A stretch of DNA of 64,000 bases from Tatumella citrea (GCF_002163585.1 NZ_CP015579.1:1178001-1242000); one strand, 5' to 3'; positions 36,927 through 46,340 are shown, counted from the first letter of the stretch. Notes: generated from the sequence alone by a model not told the origin. Numbers and translations are program-made.

Positions 36927-37424
36927 ATGAGACGGATAATTTTACTGTCGGTGCTACTGTTATGTGGCTGTATTAATATTTACGGTCCGGAAAAAAGCGA
37001 AGGTCAGGAAAATAAGACCACAGCCCCTGACTCGACAGGAATGGATGCATCTGTGCAAACATTAACCATCGGAAACCGCACCCCGCAGGAACTGATAGCA
37101 GTGGTTATCCGTTATTATCAGCAGGCAGGTGTGACACCCACTGTCAGGGATAGTAACAATGGTATTATAGCCGCCAGTGGTGATGCTCCTGGGTTGGCAG
37201 GAAAATGGTTAGATTGCGGGTCATATCAGGCCCCTGAGCAACTCACTCTGCATTATCGTCTGGTGACTCAGGTCTGGGCGGCGGCAGAGGGAAGTCATGT
37301 GATGATTCAGGTGAGTGGCCTGGCCGGGAAAATAGCCAGTGATGGAAACGATAAAGTGAAACCACAGGAATGTTCATCATCCGGGATTTTCGAAACAAGA
37401 CTTGAAGAATTACTCAGAAAATAA
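36927..37424 (+). CDS. Putative outer-membrane or inner-membrane lipoprotein
   Basis: 165 residues. The N-terminus MRRIILLSVLLLCGC is a lipoprotein signal with lipobox LCGC. After a low-complexity linker (about 20-42), one small domain follows with two further Cys (WLDCGSYQ, PQECSSSG) that could form a disulphide. No known family is recognised; the pattern TIGNRTPQELIAVVIRYYQQAG with a later EGSHVMIQVSG is reminiscent of small lipoproteins that sit on the outer membrane. It directly follows the 24-residue lipoprotein. Confidence 0.7.
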   Translation: MRRIILLSVLLLCGCINIYGPEKSEGQENKTTAPDSTGMDASVQTLTIGNRTPQELIAVVIRYYQQAGVTPTVRDSNNGIIAASGDAPGLAGKWLDCGSYQAPEQLTLHYRLVTQVWAAAEGSHVMIQVSGLAGKIASDGNDKVKPQECSSSGIFETRLEELLRK

Positions 37425-37705
37425 GCGGTATTGTTTTTTATTCACATCAGTATGGATAGTTTTGTGCCCGGAAAGATTTTGTCATTATTATATCTTTGTT
37501 AAGTGTTTGACATTTTACCTGAACGCTTTATGGTCTGTAATGCGGTTTGTCGCACGGAGATATTTATTGTGCGGTCACTTATCAGTTACCCGATGCAATA
37601 AATATATTACAGACTATCTGGCAGGTGTTTTATATCTTACTGAAATTTTACAGAGTGTGTTTTTTTATTTCATGACGATAATAAAACTCTGCCCGGGAGG
37701 ATCGA

Positions 37706-38530
37706 ATGGCAGGTAAAAATAAGTTATTCCTGAATACCATTTTGTTGGGTGGTACGACGGAGCAAAAAATTGAAGCTGCGGCCGCGGCCGGATTTGCTCA
37801 GATTGAGTTGTGGCAGCAGGATATCTGGCAAACAGAAGGTGATGCTCATCAGGTGAAACAATGGCTGGCAAAGTCACAGATGACACTCACCGATTATCAG
37901 GTATTACTGGATTTTGATGGTGCTTCAGCCTCTCAGCGGGAAAGTAAATGCCAGCAGGCACTGGAAATACTGGATACTGCGGTACTTGTCGGGGCGAAGA
38001 CAGTGTTGGTTCCGGCAAATACATCAGCCGATTGCCTCGAGGGCAATATCATTGCCGATTTGCGCTGGCTGGTGGAACAGGCAGTGCAAAGAGGCCTGCG
38101 AATTGCCTATGAAGCTATGAGCTGGAGTACTTTTATCCATACCACACCCCGGGCCTGGGAGATTGTACGTGAAATTAATTCTCCTGCTTTAGGGCTGGTG
38201 ATTGATGCTTTTCATATTTTTGCTCTGAACAGAACTGCCGATGATCTGAACGAGATTCCGGCAGAAAAAATTTTTCTGGTGCAACTGTCCGATGTCAGTG
38301 AAATTCCATCACCTGACCGTCTAATCTCAGTTGCCAGGCATAACCGCTTATTGCCGGGAGAAGGTGTTTTGCCGGTAAAAACATTATTACAGCGTCTTTC
38401 CGAACTGAATTACCAGGGGCCTGTCGGACTGGAAGTATTTAATGATCAGTTAAAAGCGCAGGAACCTCGTCTGGTGGCACAGCAGGCCTTTGCGGCACTC
38501 AAAGATATTTTAGCGCAGGCTAATTTTTAG
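37706..38530 (+). CDS. Xylose-isomerase-like TIM-barrel protein (sugar isomerase/dehydratase family)
   Basis: 274 residues, no signal. AP-endonuclease-2-type TIM barrel with metal ligands in the expected places: Glu136 (YEAMSW), Asp167 and His170 (VIDAFHIF), Gln193 (LVQLSDV) and Glu243 (GLEVF). The Glu-Asp-Gln-Glu set and the RHNRLLPGEG loop resemble 3-dehydroshikimate dehydratases of the AsbF/QuiC type, as well as hydroxypyruvate isomerase relatives. The start has GGGAGG seven bases upstream. It is monocistronic. The 3-dehydroshikimate assignment is a hypothesis. Confidence 0.78.
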   Translation: MAGKNKLFLNTILLGGTTEQKIEAAAAAGFAQIELWQQDIWQTEGDAHQVKQWLAKSQMTLTDYQVLLDFDGASASQRESKCQQALEILDTAVLVGAKTVLVPANTSADCLEGNIIADLRWLVEQAVQRGLRIAYEAMSWSTFIHTTPRAWEIVREINSPALGLVIDAFHIFALNRTADDLNEIPAEKIFLVQLSDVSEIPSPDRLISVARHNRLLPGEGVLPVKTLLQRLSELNYQGPVGLEVFNDQLKAQEPRLVAQQAFAALKDILAQANF

Positions 38531-38666
38531 ATTATCCCGGTGGCCGGTAGCCCATATTATGCCGGACACTGTTCCTTCAGGTGCCAGATAAACCCCGTTA
38601 CACACCCCGTACCGGTAATCACTGCTATGCTGTAACTTAACAGTTATTACTGATTGTGTCTGTGGA

Positions 38667-39038
38667 ATGAAAAATCTGCTGATTATCGTGCTGTTTAGTC
38701 TGACGACCCTGTTTCTGGTTGGGGCTTCGCTGCCGGGAACCTGGTACGCAGAAATGATGAACGGGCGGGACGAAGACCAGCGTGCCTGCCCGGAGCTGAC
38801 CTCTCAGCGTGTTGTCGAAGGAGTGATCCATAATCTGATGGCAAAACGTGAAACCCGCGGGGAATGGTATCTGTTGAGCCGTGACGAGATAATTATTAAT
38901 CCTGCCGATGTTCAGATTACTAAATTCGATTTCTTTGTGCCATTTCACTACACCCGTAAACCCGGCACAGAGTATTTGGGGATGGGCGGCTGTGCTTACC
39001 CGGATTCGGTGGAATACAGTTTCGACAATGGTCACTGA
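38667..39038 (+). CDS. Hypothetical membrane-anchored or secreted protein
   Basis: 123 residues. The N-terminal hydrophobic segment (LLIIVLFSLTTLFLVGAS, residues 4-21) is either a signal anchor or an export signal; the rest is soluble with Cys41 and a late Cys (MGGCAYPD). LPGTWYAEM followed by RGEWYLLSRDEI gives a lipocalin-like impression of short beta strands, but no family is identified. The start has only a modest ribosome site. It is tail-to-tail with the AraC gene. Confidence 0.6.
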   Translation: MKNLLIIVLFSLTTLFLVGASLPGTWYAEMMNGRDEDQRACPELTSQRVVEGVIHNLMAKRETRGEWYLLSRDEIIINPADVQITKFDFFVPFHYTRKPGTEYLGMGGCAYPDSVEYSFDNGH

Positions 39039-39100
39039 AATTAGTACCAAACGACATTTGCGTATACTGGTCTACGGAGTCCTGTTTCGTACTAAGACCG

Positions 39101-39817
39101 TTATGCTGATTGTCGGAATTTTGCCGGCGTCCGTCCAAAGTGCTGTCGGAAAGCTGCGATATAAGCACTGGTATTGGCATAACCAAAGTTTTCGGCAATC
39201 CCTTCAATTCTGTTACCCGCCAACACGGCTTCCAGAGAGGAAACCAGTTTCGTCTGTTGTCGCCACTGGCTGAAACTCAACCCTGTTTGCTGGCGAAATA
39301 ACCGACTAAGGGTTCTTCCGCTGAGCCCCTGTTGCTCTGCAAGTTCTGTCCGGGTCAGACATGAATCCGGGTGAGCGATAATGAACATGGCAACTGCTCT
39401 GGCCCGGCGATCCTCTGGCAAAACAATATGATGGGGCAGTGGCGGAGCAGCGGTAATTTCATGGGCCAGCAGAGCAAGGGCCAGTTGGCAGTATTGCTGG
39501 TTGGAGTTATCACGGAGTCTTTCCAGTATTCCGGGAATAAATGTCCCTGCGCGAAACAGGTGGGGTATCTCGGGGCAGCACAGTTTGTCTGTTGTCTGAA
39601 AATAGATATTGATTCCTGATACCTGACTGCCGGATGTCGAACGATGTACTGTACCAGATGGAAACCAGGCCATAGTCCCCGGGGTAACCAGCCATTTTTC
39701 AGTGTGGGTTTCTGTCATCATTGTTCCGGTTAACGGATAGTAGAGCTGGCCACAACTGTGCTGATGCCAGTCTGTACATTGCTGTTTTTCATACTTAAAG
39801 TCGCGGAAAATTAACAT
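39101..39817 (-). CDS. AraC-family regulator with N-terminal cupin
   Basis: 238 residues. The cupin sensor domain (about 1-95) has WHQHSCGQLYYPLTG and VTPGTMAWFPSGTVH, typical of the small AraC group that includes E. coli NimR. The C-terminal double helix-turn-helix (about 140-235) has LAEQQGLSGRTLSRLFRQQTGLSFSQWRQQ and IAENFGYANTSAYIAAFRQHFGRTPAKFR. Members often control adjacent exporters, but no transporter neighbours it here. Confidence 0.87.
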   Translation of the reverse strand: MLIFRDFKYEKQQCTDWHQHSCGQLYYPLTGTMMTETHTEKWLVTPGTMAWFPSGTVHRSTSGSQVSGINIYFQTTDKLCCPEIPHLFRAGTFIPGILERLRDNSNQQYCQLALALLAHEITAAPPLPHHIVLPEDRRARAVAMFIIAHPDSCLTRTELAEQQGLSGRTLSRLFRQQTGLSFSQWRQQTKLVSSLEAVLAGNRIEGIAENFGYANTSAYIAAFRQHFGRTPAKFRQSA

Positions 39818-39909
39818 GGCCGGTTATCCGTATTTTATGTCCTAATCAGGTTAACAGGTCATGGCAGTTCTGTGCGAGGCTGATTTTGTCTGTTTACTGA
39901 GGAACTGAA

Positions 39910-40299
39910 ATGAATAACCCGCTGAAACTGGTCAGCCAGGCATTAGAGACTGTGATTACTCGTCCCGGACATGATGAGTCTGCGTTACTGCAATTTTTTA
40001 GCCCCGAATATCAGCAGTGTGTTGATGGTAAAATACTTAACTACCAGCAGTTTGTAAGCCATTTGCAGAGGCTGAAACATCATAGCCGACAGATGAAACT
40101 ACAAATCATCGCGAGTGCTGAATCCTCACAGAATGTATTTACCCGCCACCAGGTCATAGTGACTCAGGCCAACGGGCAGGTCAGTGAGTTTGAAGTAATG
40201 GCGCATTTTGAACTCCGCGATGACAGAATTTATCGCTGCCATGAGCTGACCCGCCAGACTGCCGGCCCTCAGGAGAGCAGGGATCTGGGTAGCTGTTAA
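39910..40299 (+). CDS. NTF2/SnoaL-like small protein
   Basis: 129 residues with the cone-like alpha+beta pattern of the nuclear-transport-factor-2 superfamily: an N-terminal helix (NPLKLVSQALETVIT), FFSPEYQQCVDGKILNYQQFVSHLQRLKHH, then beta strands ending FEVMAHFELRDDRIYRCHELTRQ, the usual final strand. It could be an isomerase, a hydrolase or just a binding protein. It is divergent from the AraC gene, so it may be that regulator's target. AGGAACTGAA precedes the ATG. Confidence 0.7.
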   Translation: MNNPLKLVSQALETVITRPGHDESALLQFFSPEYQQCVDGKILNYQQFVSHLQRLKHHSRQMKLQIIASAESSQNVFTRHQVIVTQANGQVSEFEVMAHFELRDDRIYRCHELTRQTAGPQESRDLGSC

Positions 40300-40374
40300 T
40301 GCACTATCCGGAGGTTAACTGAGACTGCTGGTAATGTTACCCTGTCAGTGAACTCTTTCAGGAAAGGTAAGCTT

Positions 40375-40803
40375 ATGTGGATTCAAAAAACCGTAAAACT
40401 CGCTCCGCGTAGCCGGGGGTTTCACCTGATTACTGCAGAAATAGAGCGGGCTATTTCTGATATGGCGCAAATCAGGACCGGGTTGCTGCATATTTTTATT
40501 CAACACACATCCGCCTCTCTGACAATTAATGAAAATGCTGACCCGACAGTCAGAGGTGATTTTGAACGGTTTTTTAATCATGCGGTGCCGGAAAACGAGC
40601 CGTATTATCAGCATACTTATGAAGGCAGTGATGATATGCCTGCGCATCTGAAAAGCAGCCTGTTGGGACCGGCGTTGATGATACCGGTGACTCATGGGCA
40701 ACTGAATTTAGGTACCTGGCAGGGGATTTATTTATGTGAGCACCGCAATCATGGCGGAAGTCGTACTGTAGTGCTGACATTACAGGGTGAGACTTTTGGC
40801 TAA
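40375..40803 (+). CDS. YjbQ-family protein (secondary thiamine-phosphate synthase type)
   Basis: 142 residues from the ATG at 40375, which has GGAAAGG upstream and gives the family N-terminus MWIQKTVKL; a farther ATG is not conserved. It matches E. coli Yjb[78 protein letters not shown] with the conserved His residues. Weak thiamine-phosphate synthase activity is reported for the family; the true role is unclear. Confidence 0.9.
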   Translation: MWIQKTVKLAPRSRGFHLITAEIERAISDMAQIRTGLLHIFIQHTSASLTINENADPTVRGDFERFFNHAVPENEPYYQHTYEGSDDMPAHLKSSLLGPALMIPVTHGQLNLGTWQGIYLCEHRNHGGSRTVVLTLQGETFG

Positions 40804-40810
40804 ACTTTAC

Positions 40811-41037
40811 GCTTTATTACGCTGTCAGATCAGCTAAAAGGTTTTTGTGAGTTATTATTTACTACTGGTATTACTGAGTGAATTTAATGGAAGCCTACAA
40901 AAATATTAACTGTGATTGCAGGAATGCGTTTTATTAGGTTGCATCATCAGATAAAGGTTTTTGTGGGTTATTATTTACTGTTGGTATTACTGAAAGAATT
41001 TGATGAAAGTTAGCAAAAATATTGACTATGAATAAAG
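40811..41037 (+). repeat. Imperfect tandem duplication (about 116-bp period)
   Basis: The segment 40811-40923 is repeated with changes at 40927-41037; the common core is GGTTTTTGTG-GTTATTATTTACT followed by GGTATTACTGA and AAAAATATT. It lies between yjbQ and the yceI-like gene, with no coding frame. This may be a duplicated regulatory segment. Confidence 0.7.
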
Positions 41038-41099
41038 TCGGAATTAACAGATATTTAAATCCATAATTAAACATCCCACTTAACTACCCGGAGTATTTG

Positions 41100-41681
41100 A
41101 TGAGATTTAATAAAGCCTTGTTACCTCTGATTACATTAGCCAGTTTGTATATTCCTCTGTCACATGCACAGGAACTGACCTATCAGCTGGACCCTAATCA
41201 TACATCAGTTATTGTAACCTGGAACCATTTCGGTTTTTCTCACCCGACAGCAAATATTCCATCTACGTCAGGAACTCTGGTATTTGATCCTCAACACCCG
41301 GCTAAGGCCAAACTGGATGTGACAATTCCAGTTAGTCAGATTGATACGCATGTTCCGGCTCTGACTACAGAATTTCGCGGCGATGAATATTTCGATGTGG
41401 CTAAATATCCGACCGCCACTTTTCACAGCACCAAAGTTGTCGCAAAAGGCCACAATAAATATGATGTTTATGGTGATCTGACGCTGAAAGGGATTACTAA
41501 ACCAGTAACGTTGCACGCTACACTGAATAAATTAGGTGAACAACCTATGCTCAAAAAGCCTGCCGTTGGGTTTGATGCGACAGCCACACTTAAACGCTCC
41601 GAATTTAAACTGGATCAGTTTATACCGGCGGTTGCTGATGAGGTAACACTGACCATTTCGACTGAAGCTCACAGCCAGTAA
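41100..41681 (+). CDS. YceI-family periplasmic lipocalin-like protein
   Basis: 193 residues. The ATG at 41100 has GGAG six bases upstream (an adjacent TTG is less likely). Signal peptide of about 24 residues ending SHAQ. The mature protein has the polyisoprenoid-binding beta-barrel pattern: YQLDPNHTSVIVTWNHFGFSH, SGTLVFDP, VTIPVSQIDTHVP, LTTEFRGDEYFDVAKYPTATFHSTKV, GDLTLKGITKPV and VGFDATATLKRSEF. E. coli YceI is base-induced and binds isoprenoid quinones or lipids in homologues. Confidence 0.92.
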   Translation: MRFNKALLPLITLASLYIPLSHAQELTYQLDPNHTSVIVTWNHFGFSHPTANIPSTSGTLVFDPQHPAKAKLDVTIPVSQIDTHVPALTTEFRGDEYFDVAKYPTATFHSTKVVAKGHNKYDVYGDLTLKGITKPVTLHATLNKLGEQPMLKKPAVGFDATATLKRSEFKLDQFIPAVADEVTLTISTEAHSQ

Positions 41682-41705
41682 TCTGGTGAACTGCCAGCTT
41701 CAGAT

Positions 41706-41734
41706 AGCCCGGTGATTAACTTACCGGGCTTTGG
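41706..41734. terminator. Terminator between the yceI-like gene and the acetyltransferase gene
   Basis: AGCCCGGT (41706-41713) pairs with ACCGGGCT (41723-41730) and is followed by TTGG; it overlaps the end of the convergent acetyltransferase gene. Confidence 0.5.
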
Positions 41735-42291
41735 CTTATTTCACGCAAAACTCTGCAGGGATTACCCGCTGCCACAACGTTAGCCGGGATATTTTTAGTC
41801 ACCACACTGCCAGCGCCAATCACACTGTTATCCCCCACCGATACACCAGGTACGATATTCACACCGGCCCCAATCCAGACGTTATTACCGATAGTGATTG
41901 GCAGGGCATATTCCAGTCCCTGGTTTCGGGTCTGATAATCCAACGGGTGACCCGCCGTGTGCAACCCGACATTCGGGCCGATAAATACATTGTCACCAAT
42001 GGTGACCCTGGCGGCATCAAGAATAATCAGGTTGTGATTAGCATAAAAATTTTCGCCGAGGAAAATATGCGAACCGTAGTCACAATAGAATGGCGGCTCA
42101 ATAATAATATTGGGGCCACATTTTCCAAGCAGGTTTTTTAACAACCGGCATCTTAAATTGATATCTTCGGCCGGAGTCTGGTTATAACGGGCGCAGGCCT
42201 GCTTTACATGCGTTCTCAACGCCAGAATCGCCGGGTCATGGTTGGCGTCATACAACTGGCCATCAGCGACCCGGGTAATCTTATTCATCAT
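41716..42291 (-). CDS. Maltose/galactoside O-acetyltransferase-like protein
   Basis: 191 residues, hexapeptide-repeat acetyltransferase. The N-terminal Mac domain (ADGQLYDANHDPAILALR) is followed by left-handed beta-helix repeats (ILDAARVTIGDNVFIGPNVGL and ITIGNNVWIGAGVNIVPGVSVGDNSVIGAGSVV). The catalytic His is in HTAGHP. It transfers acetyl from acetyl-CoA to sugars. It resembles Maa and LacA; the exact sugar is unknown. AAGGAA precedes two adjacent ATG codons, and I take the first. Confidence 0.88.
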   Translation of the reverse strand: MMNKITRVADGQLYDANHDPAILALRTHVKQACARYNQTPAEDINLRCRLLKNLLGKCGPNIIIEPPFYCDYGSHIFLGENFYANHNLIILDAARVTIGDNVFIGPNVGLHTAGHPLDYQTRNQGLEYALPITIGNNVWIGAGVNIVPGVSVGDNSVIGAGSVVTKNIPANVVAAGNPCRVLREISQSPVS

Positions 42292-42495
42292 TATTATTCC
42301 TTGTCAGAACTTTAGTTCGTTTGCTGAGCATACGGTAATTATCTGTCTGAGCACTGCTCTTTTTGTCTGAATTGCGTGATGACAGGGGAAATTGTCCGTT
42401 ATGCAAAGATGACTGTCAGTTAACGCGGCGCAGCTGTCGGCAATTTGCATCATACTCACTGCATATTCTGATGTTGAGCGAAATGGAGAGTAATT

Positions 42496-44181
42496 ATGTT
42501 AGCTGACCCGTCAAAAAAATATCTGGCCTATCCTGTCGTCAATCTGCCTGACCGCCAGTGGCCCGGTAATACATTGACCAAAGTTCCACAGTGGTGTTCC
42601 AGTGATTTGCGTGACGGCAACCAGTCACTGGCTGAACCCATGGATAATCAGCGTAAACGGCAGTTTTTTGAAATGCTGGTTAACTGCGGCTTTAAGCAAA
42701 TTGAAGTTGCTTTCCCTTCTGCTTCGCAAACGGATTTCGATTTTGTTCGCGGTCTGATTACTGAAAATGCTATTCCCGATGATGTGATTATTCAGGTTCT
42801 GACGCCTTCACGTAATGACCTGATTGAGCGAACCTTTGAAGCGCTGAAAGATGTTCCTCAGGCGATTGTCCATCTCTATAACGCAACTTCTCCGTTATTC
42901 CGTGAGGTGGTATTTAATCAGGATAAAGCGGCGACCCGGGAACTGGCGGTCAGAGGTGCGAAGCATATTCGCCGTCTGGCGGAGCAATATCCACAAACCC
43001 GCTGGACCTTTGAGTATTCCCCGGAGACATTCTGTTTTACTGAGCTGGAATTTTCGCTGGAAGTATGCGAAGCCGTAGCTGAAGTCTGGGATCCCAGCGA
43101 CGAGCGGCCGATGATTATTAACCTTCCTGCGACCGTTGAAGTCAATACTCCGAATGTCTATGCCGACCAGATTGAGTGGTTCTGCCGTCATTTTAGCCGT
43201 CGGAAACAGGTGTCCATCAGTGTTCATCCGCATAATGACCGTGGCACCGGAGTGGCCAGTGCTGAACTGGCGATGCTGGCAGGTGCCGATCGTGTTGAAG
43301 GTTGCCTGTTTGGTAATGGTGAACGTACCGGTAACGTGGATCTGGTAACTCTGGCGCTGAATCTCTATACCCAGGGTATTTCACCTGGTTTAGATTTCAG
43401 TAATTTGCCGGCGATAGTTGAACTGGTAGAACAGTGTAATCAGTTGCCTGTACATCCCCGTCATCCGTATGCCGGAGAGTTGGTGTTTACTGCGTTCTCA
43501 GGTTCTCATCAGGATGCGATTAAAAAAGGATTTGCTGTTCGTCAGCAAAATCCGGACCAGCCATGGCAAATTCCTTATCTGTTGCTGGATCCCCTGGATG
43601 TCGGTTGTAATTATGAAGCAGTGATTCGTGTGAACAGTCAGTCTGGCAAGAGCGGAGCCGCCTGGTTGCTTGAGCAGAACCATGGTCTGAAATTACCACG
43701 AGGGGTGCAGATTGACTTCAGTAAAGTGGTACAACGTGAAACTGATGCTACCGGCAGAGAGATGAGCAGTGGCGATATCTGGCGATTGTTCCGCCAGAGT
43801 TACGGTCTGAGTGAACAGCCCGTGATTGAACTGCTGAGCTATGAAATTCGCAGTGATGAACGGGATATTCGCCATTTCACTGCCACGGTTGGATATCAGG
43901 GGGAACAACGTCAGATTAGTGGCAGTGGCAATGGATTATTGTCTGCGGCGGTAGATGCTGTATGCCACAGTTTCGATATCCAGGCACAGATTGGCGATTA
44001 CGATGAGCATACACTGGGGCATCAAAGCCACAGTCGTGCGGTGGCCTATGTGAGCTGTCAGTCTGGTAATGGTGAACGTTTAATCGGTGTGGGTATTGAT
44101 AACGATGTTTCAGCGGCGTCTTTGCAGGCTCTGTTTAATGCCTGTGGTCAGCTGGAAAGCATTAAAGGTGTTTCTGCCTGA
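42496..44181 (+). CDS. leuA: 2-isopropylmalate synthase, type 2 LeuA
   Basis: 561 residues. Condenses 2-oxoisovalerate with acetyl-CoA, the first step of leucine synthesis. The TIM-barrel catalytic domain has WCSSDLRDGNQSLAEPM (metal Asp, Arg), IEVAFPSASQTDFDF, HPHNDRGTGVASAELAMLAGADRVEGCLFGNGERTGNVDL (metal His residues). A C-terminal LeuA-dimer allosteric domain starts near residue 430. The sequence belongs to the longer second type found in actinobacteria and some enterobacteria, not the 523-residue E. coli type. It stands alone, away from leuBCD. GGAGAGTAATT precedes the ATG. No leader peptide or attenuator is seen. Confidence 0.93.
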   Translation: MLADPSKKYLAYPVVNLPDRQWPGNTLTKVPQWCSSDLRDGNQSLAEPMDNQRKRQFFEMLVNCGFKQIEVAFPSASQTDFDFVRGLITENAIPDDVIIQVLTPSRNDLIERTFEALKDVPQAIVHLYNATSPLFREVVFNQDKAATRELAVRGAKHIRRLAEQYPQTRWTFEYSPETFCFTELEFSLEVCEAVAEVWDPSDERPMIINLPATVEVNTPNVYADQIEWFCRHFSRRKQVSISVHPHNDRGTGVASAELAMLAGADRVEGCLFGNGERTGNVDLVTLALNLYTQGISPGLDFSNLPAIVELVEQCNQLPVHPRHPYAGELVFTAFSGSHQDAIKKGFAVRQQNPDQPWQIPYLLLDPLDVGCNYEAVIRVNSQSGKSGAAWLLEQNHGLKLPRGVQIDFSKVVQRETDATGREMSSGDIWRLFRQSYGLSEQPVIELLSYEIRSDERDIRHFTATVGYQGEQRQISGSGNGLLSAAVDAVCHSFDIQAQIGDYDEHTLGHQSHSRAVAYVSCQSGNGERLIGVGIDNDVSAASLQALFNACGQLESIKGVSA

Positions 44182-44189
44182 CGGCAGAG

Positions 44190-44963
44190 TCAGACGGGCG
44201 TCTGTGCTGGTGGAGCACTGTATTCACTGGGAGAGACGCCCAGTACGCGTCGAAACATAACACTGAAGGCTGCCGGACTGTCATATCCGGCTTCCTGGGC
44301 AGCCTCCAGTACCGAATGCCCCTGGCTCAGTGCATTCATTGCTGCAATTATTTTCGCCCGTCTTACCCAGTCACTAAAACTCAGTCCGGTTTCGCGTTGA
44401 AAGCGGCGCGACAAAGTTCTGCCGCTAATCGCAAGCTGGCTGGCAACCTGTTCGAGTTCGTAGTTTTCCGAGATATTCTGTTTAATCTCTTCACACAATG
44501 CCAGCAATTGTGGATCGCCGGGCTCGGGTAAATTCAGTGGCAATATTGGCATTATCCGAAGCTCGTCCAGAATTAACTCTATAATTCGTTCATCGCGCCC
44601 ACCAGAAGGAAAACTGGCAGAAATACCCAGTGATGCATTAATCAGTTCTCTGAGCAGCGGGGTGATTTGTACTACCTGACACTGAGCTGGCAGATCAGCA
44701 CGAGCCAGTGGATCGACAAATAAAGTTCTGGCCTGCACACGGCCGGTAAATTTCAGGCTGTGACGGGTTCTGGCGGGTAACCAGACCCCCCGGCCCGGTG
44801 GGACCAGCCAGTCTCCGGCAGAGGTAGTGACTCTGACCAACCCACTGAGGATATGAATAAGCTGGCAGCTGCGATGGCTATGTGCGGGTTCTCCGGCCCC
44901 ATGCGGATAATCTATAGCGACGGTTGTCAGTGACTGGCCGGGAGCCAGAAAGTCATCGTGCAT
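44190..44963 (-). CDS. AraC-family regulator with N-terminal cupin
   Basis: 257 residues. The sensor cupin (about 8-100) has HGAGEPAHSHRSCQLIHILSGLV and PPGRGVWLPARTRHSL; the C-terminal pair of helix-turn-helix motifs is LAISGRTLSRRFQRETGLSFSDWVRRAKI and AQEAGYDSPAAFSVMFRRVLGVSPSEY. It is tail-to-tail with leuA (8 bp). Same subfamily as the regulator at 39101. The effector and targets are unknown. Confidence 0.88.
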   Translation of the reverse strand: MHDDFLAPGQSLTTVAIDYPHGAGEPAHSHRSCQLIHILSGLVRVTTSAGDWLVPPGRGVWLPARTRHSLKFTGRVQARTLFVDPLARADLPAQCQVVQITPLLRELINASLGISASFPSGGRDERIIELILDELRIMPILPLNLPEPGDPQLLALCEEIKQNISENYELEQVASQLAISGRTLSRRFQRETGLSFSDWVRRAKIIAAMNALSQGHSVLEAAQEAGYDSPAAFSVMFRRVLGVSPSEYSAPPAQTPV

Positions 44964-45056
44964 GAAGTTACCTTTGAATATCCGTAAGCTATTATTGACT
45001 GAAACTATAGTCGGGTCTGGTAAAGACTATAACCGGTAATTTTCGGGGGAGTGGTG

Positions 45057-45473
45057 ATGAAGTTGAAAATGATCATGCTGAGCGGGCTTTTTTTCTCTCT
45101 GCCGGTAATGGCAGAACCGGAATTTGCTGCATCGATTGACAACTCACTGAAAGAGTGTGGTCAGAAAGCCGTCAGTACGCTTGATAGCGTGGACTGTTAT
45201 TCCGTTGCTGAACAGTCCTGGGATAAAGCCTTAAACCAGCAGTACCGGTTGCTGACTGATGGTCAGTCGCCGGAATTTAAAGCAGCAATGAAAATGTCAC
45301 AGCGCGCATGGTTAACCTATCGCGACCGTTATCTTGATTCGTTAAGAGCATTCTACCGACAACAACAAGGGACTGTCTGGTCGATAATTATGAGTGAGGC
45401 CAGTATGCGCCTGACGCGTAATCAGGCAATAGAGTTGTATACCTTACGCAACAGCACTGACCTGCAGGGCTGA
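45057..45473 (+). CDS. LprI-like (DUF1311) periplasmic protein, possible lysozyme inhibitor
   Basis: 138 residues from the ATG at 45057; two GTG codons directly upstream are less likely. Signal peptide ends VMA-EP near residue 20. The mature part has the DUF1311/LprI pattern: a Cys pair (LKECGQKAV, VDCYSVAEQSWDKALNQQYRLL), then KMSQRAWLTYRDRYLDSLRAFYRQQQGTVWS and MRLTRNQAIELYTLR. Some relatives inhibit lysozyme; others are of unknown role. It is divergent from the AraC gene. Confidence 0.85.
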   Translation: MKLKMIMLSGLFFSLPVMAEPEFAASIDNSLKECGQKAVSTLDSVDCYSVAEQSWDKALNQQYRLLTDGQSPEFKAAMKMSQRAWLTYRDRYLDSLRAFYRQQQGTVWSIIMSEASMRLTRNQAIELYTLRNSTDLQG

Positions 45474-45538
45474 GTATGCCCCCGGATTTGCCTGCGGAGG
45501 CATAACACAACACTACAGATCAGCTACAACGCATTAAA

Positions 45539-45835
45539 TTAATGTGCGCCTGCAGGTTTTTCTGGCTTCGGTGGCAGTGGCAGCACTTCAATTTTTACCT
45601 GGTATTTACCGGCATCAACCTGAGGCACCTGAGACACCAGATTCTTCAGTGTTTCGGCAGGTGTTGAGGTTGTTTCGGTCACAGCGTAAACCGGCATTGG
45701 ATGCGGAGGATGCATACCGCCGTGCATATGATGTTCAAAGTCATGGTGGTCATCAGACTGTGGGCCCGGCGCAGCATAAGACAATGCAGAGACCAGTAAC
45801 AGTGGAGCAGTAAGACAAATCGCCAGTTTTTTCAT
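45539..45835 (-). CDS. Small His/Pro-rich periplasmic protein
   Basis: 98 residues from the ATG at 45833-45835, which has GAGGAG upstream. Signal peptide about 21 residues (KKLAICLTAPLLLVSALSYA). The mature part starts with a His-rich cluster (DDHHDFEHHMHGGMHPPHP) able to bind metal, followed by ETLKNLVSQVPQVDAGKYQVKIEVLPLPPKPEKP. No named family is recognised. Metal buffering is a guess from composition. Confidence 0.72.
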   Translation of the reverse strand: MKKLAICLTAPLLLVSALSYAAPGPQSDDHHDFEHHMHGGMHPPHPMPVYAVTETTSTPAETLKNLVSQVPQVDAGKYQVKIEVLPLPPKPEKPAGAH

Positions 45836-46340
45836 GATGAACTCCTCAAAATTTAAGTCCGCCATAGAATCTGTGAAGTGCTGTCTGTACTTCAATCGCT
45901 TTTGCGTGTTGTTTACCTGTTTTTCGATATCCCAACAGTTGTTTCTGCTACAGATAAAAACGTTCCCCCGGGAATCGTTTCTGTACGGGTTTTAGCCAGA
46001 ATCAGTGGCTCTGACCGGGCCGGATTATACAAAATAATAGGTTGTATTTCTCAGAGGCAAAGCGAGGCGGAAATATGCAAACCGGCATTTGGTCAGGCCG
46101 CCGGCTCTCCGTGATGAGTTTCAACCACATCAGGCAACGGCTCCAGACATCAGAAATCGCCTTCGGATTTTTTTATCAGATAAAGTAGTGGCGACCAATA
46201 TACATTCTGAAACGTTTTAATTTATTTAATCGTTATATAAATAACTACATAGCGTTATATTCCTTTTTCGGCTCCCGAAAAGCAGTGGCAACCGTTTGTT
46301 TCGGGAATAATTAAAAATAAAAATAGTAGCGGAAAAAATA
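45836..46340. other. 505-bp intergenic region upstream of the TonB receptor
   Basis: No gene supported. The half nearest the receptor (46195-46330) is AT-rich and contains GTTATATAAATAAC (46233-46246), a dyad, but I do not find a convincing Fur box. Confidence 0.45.
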
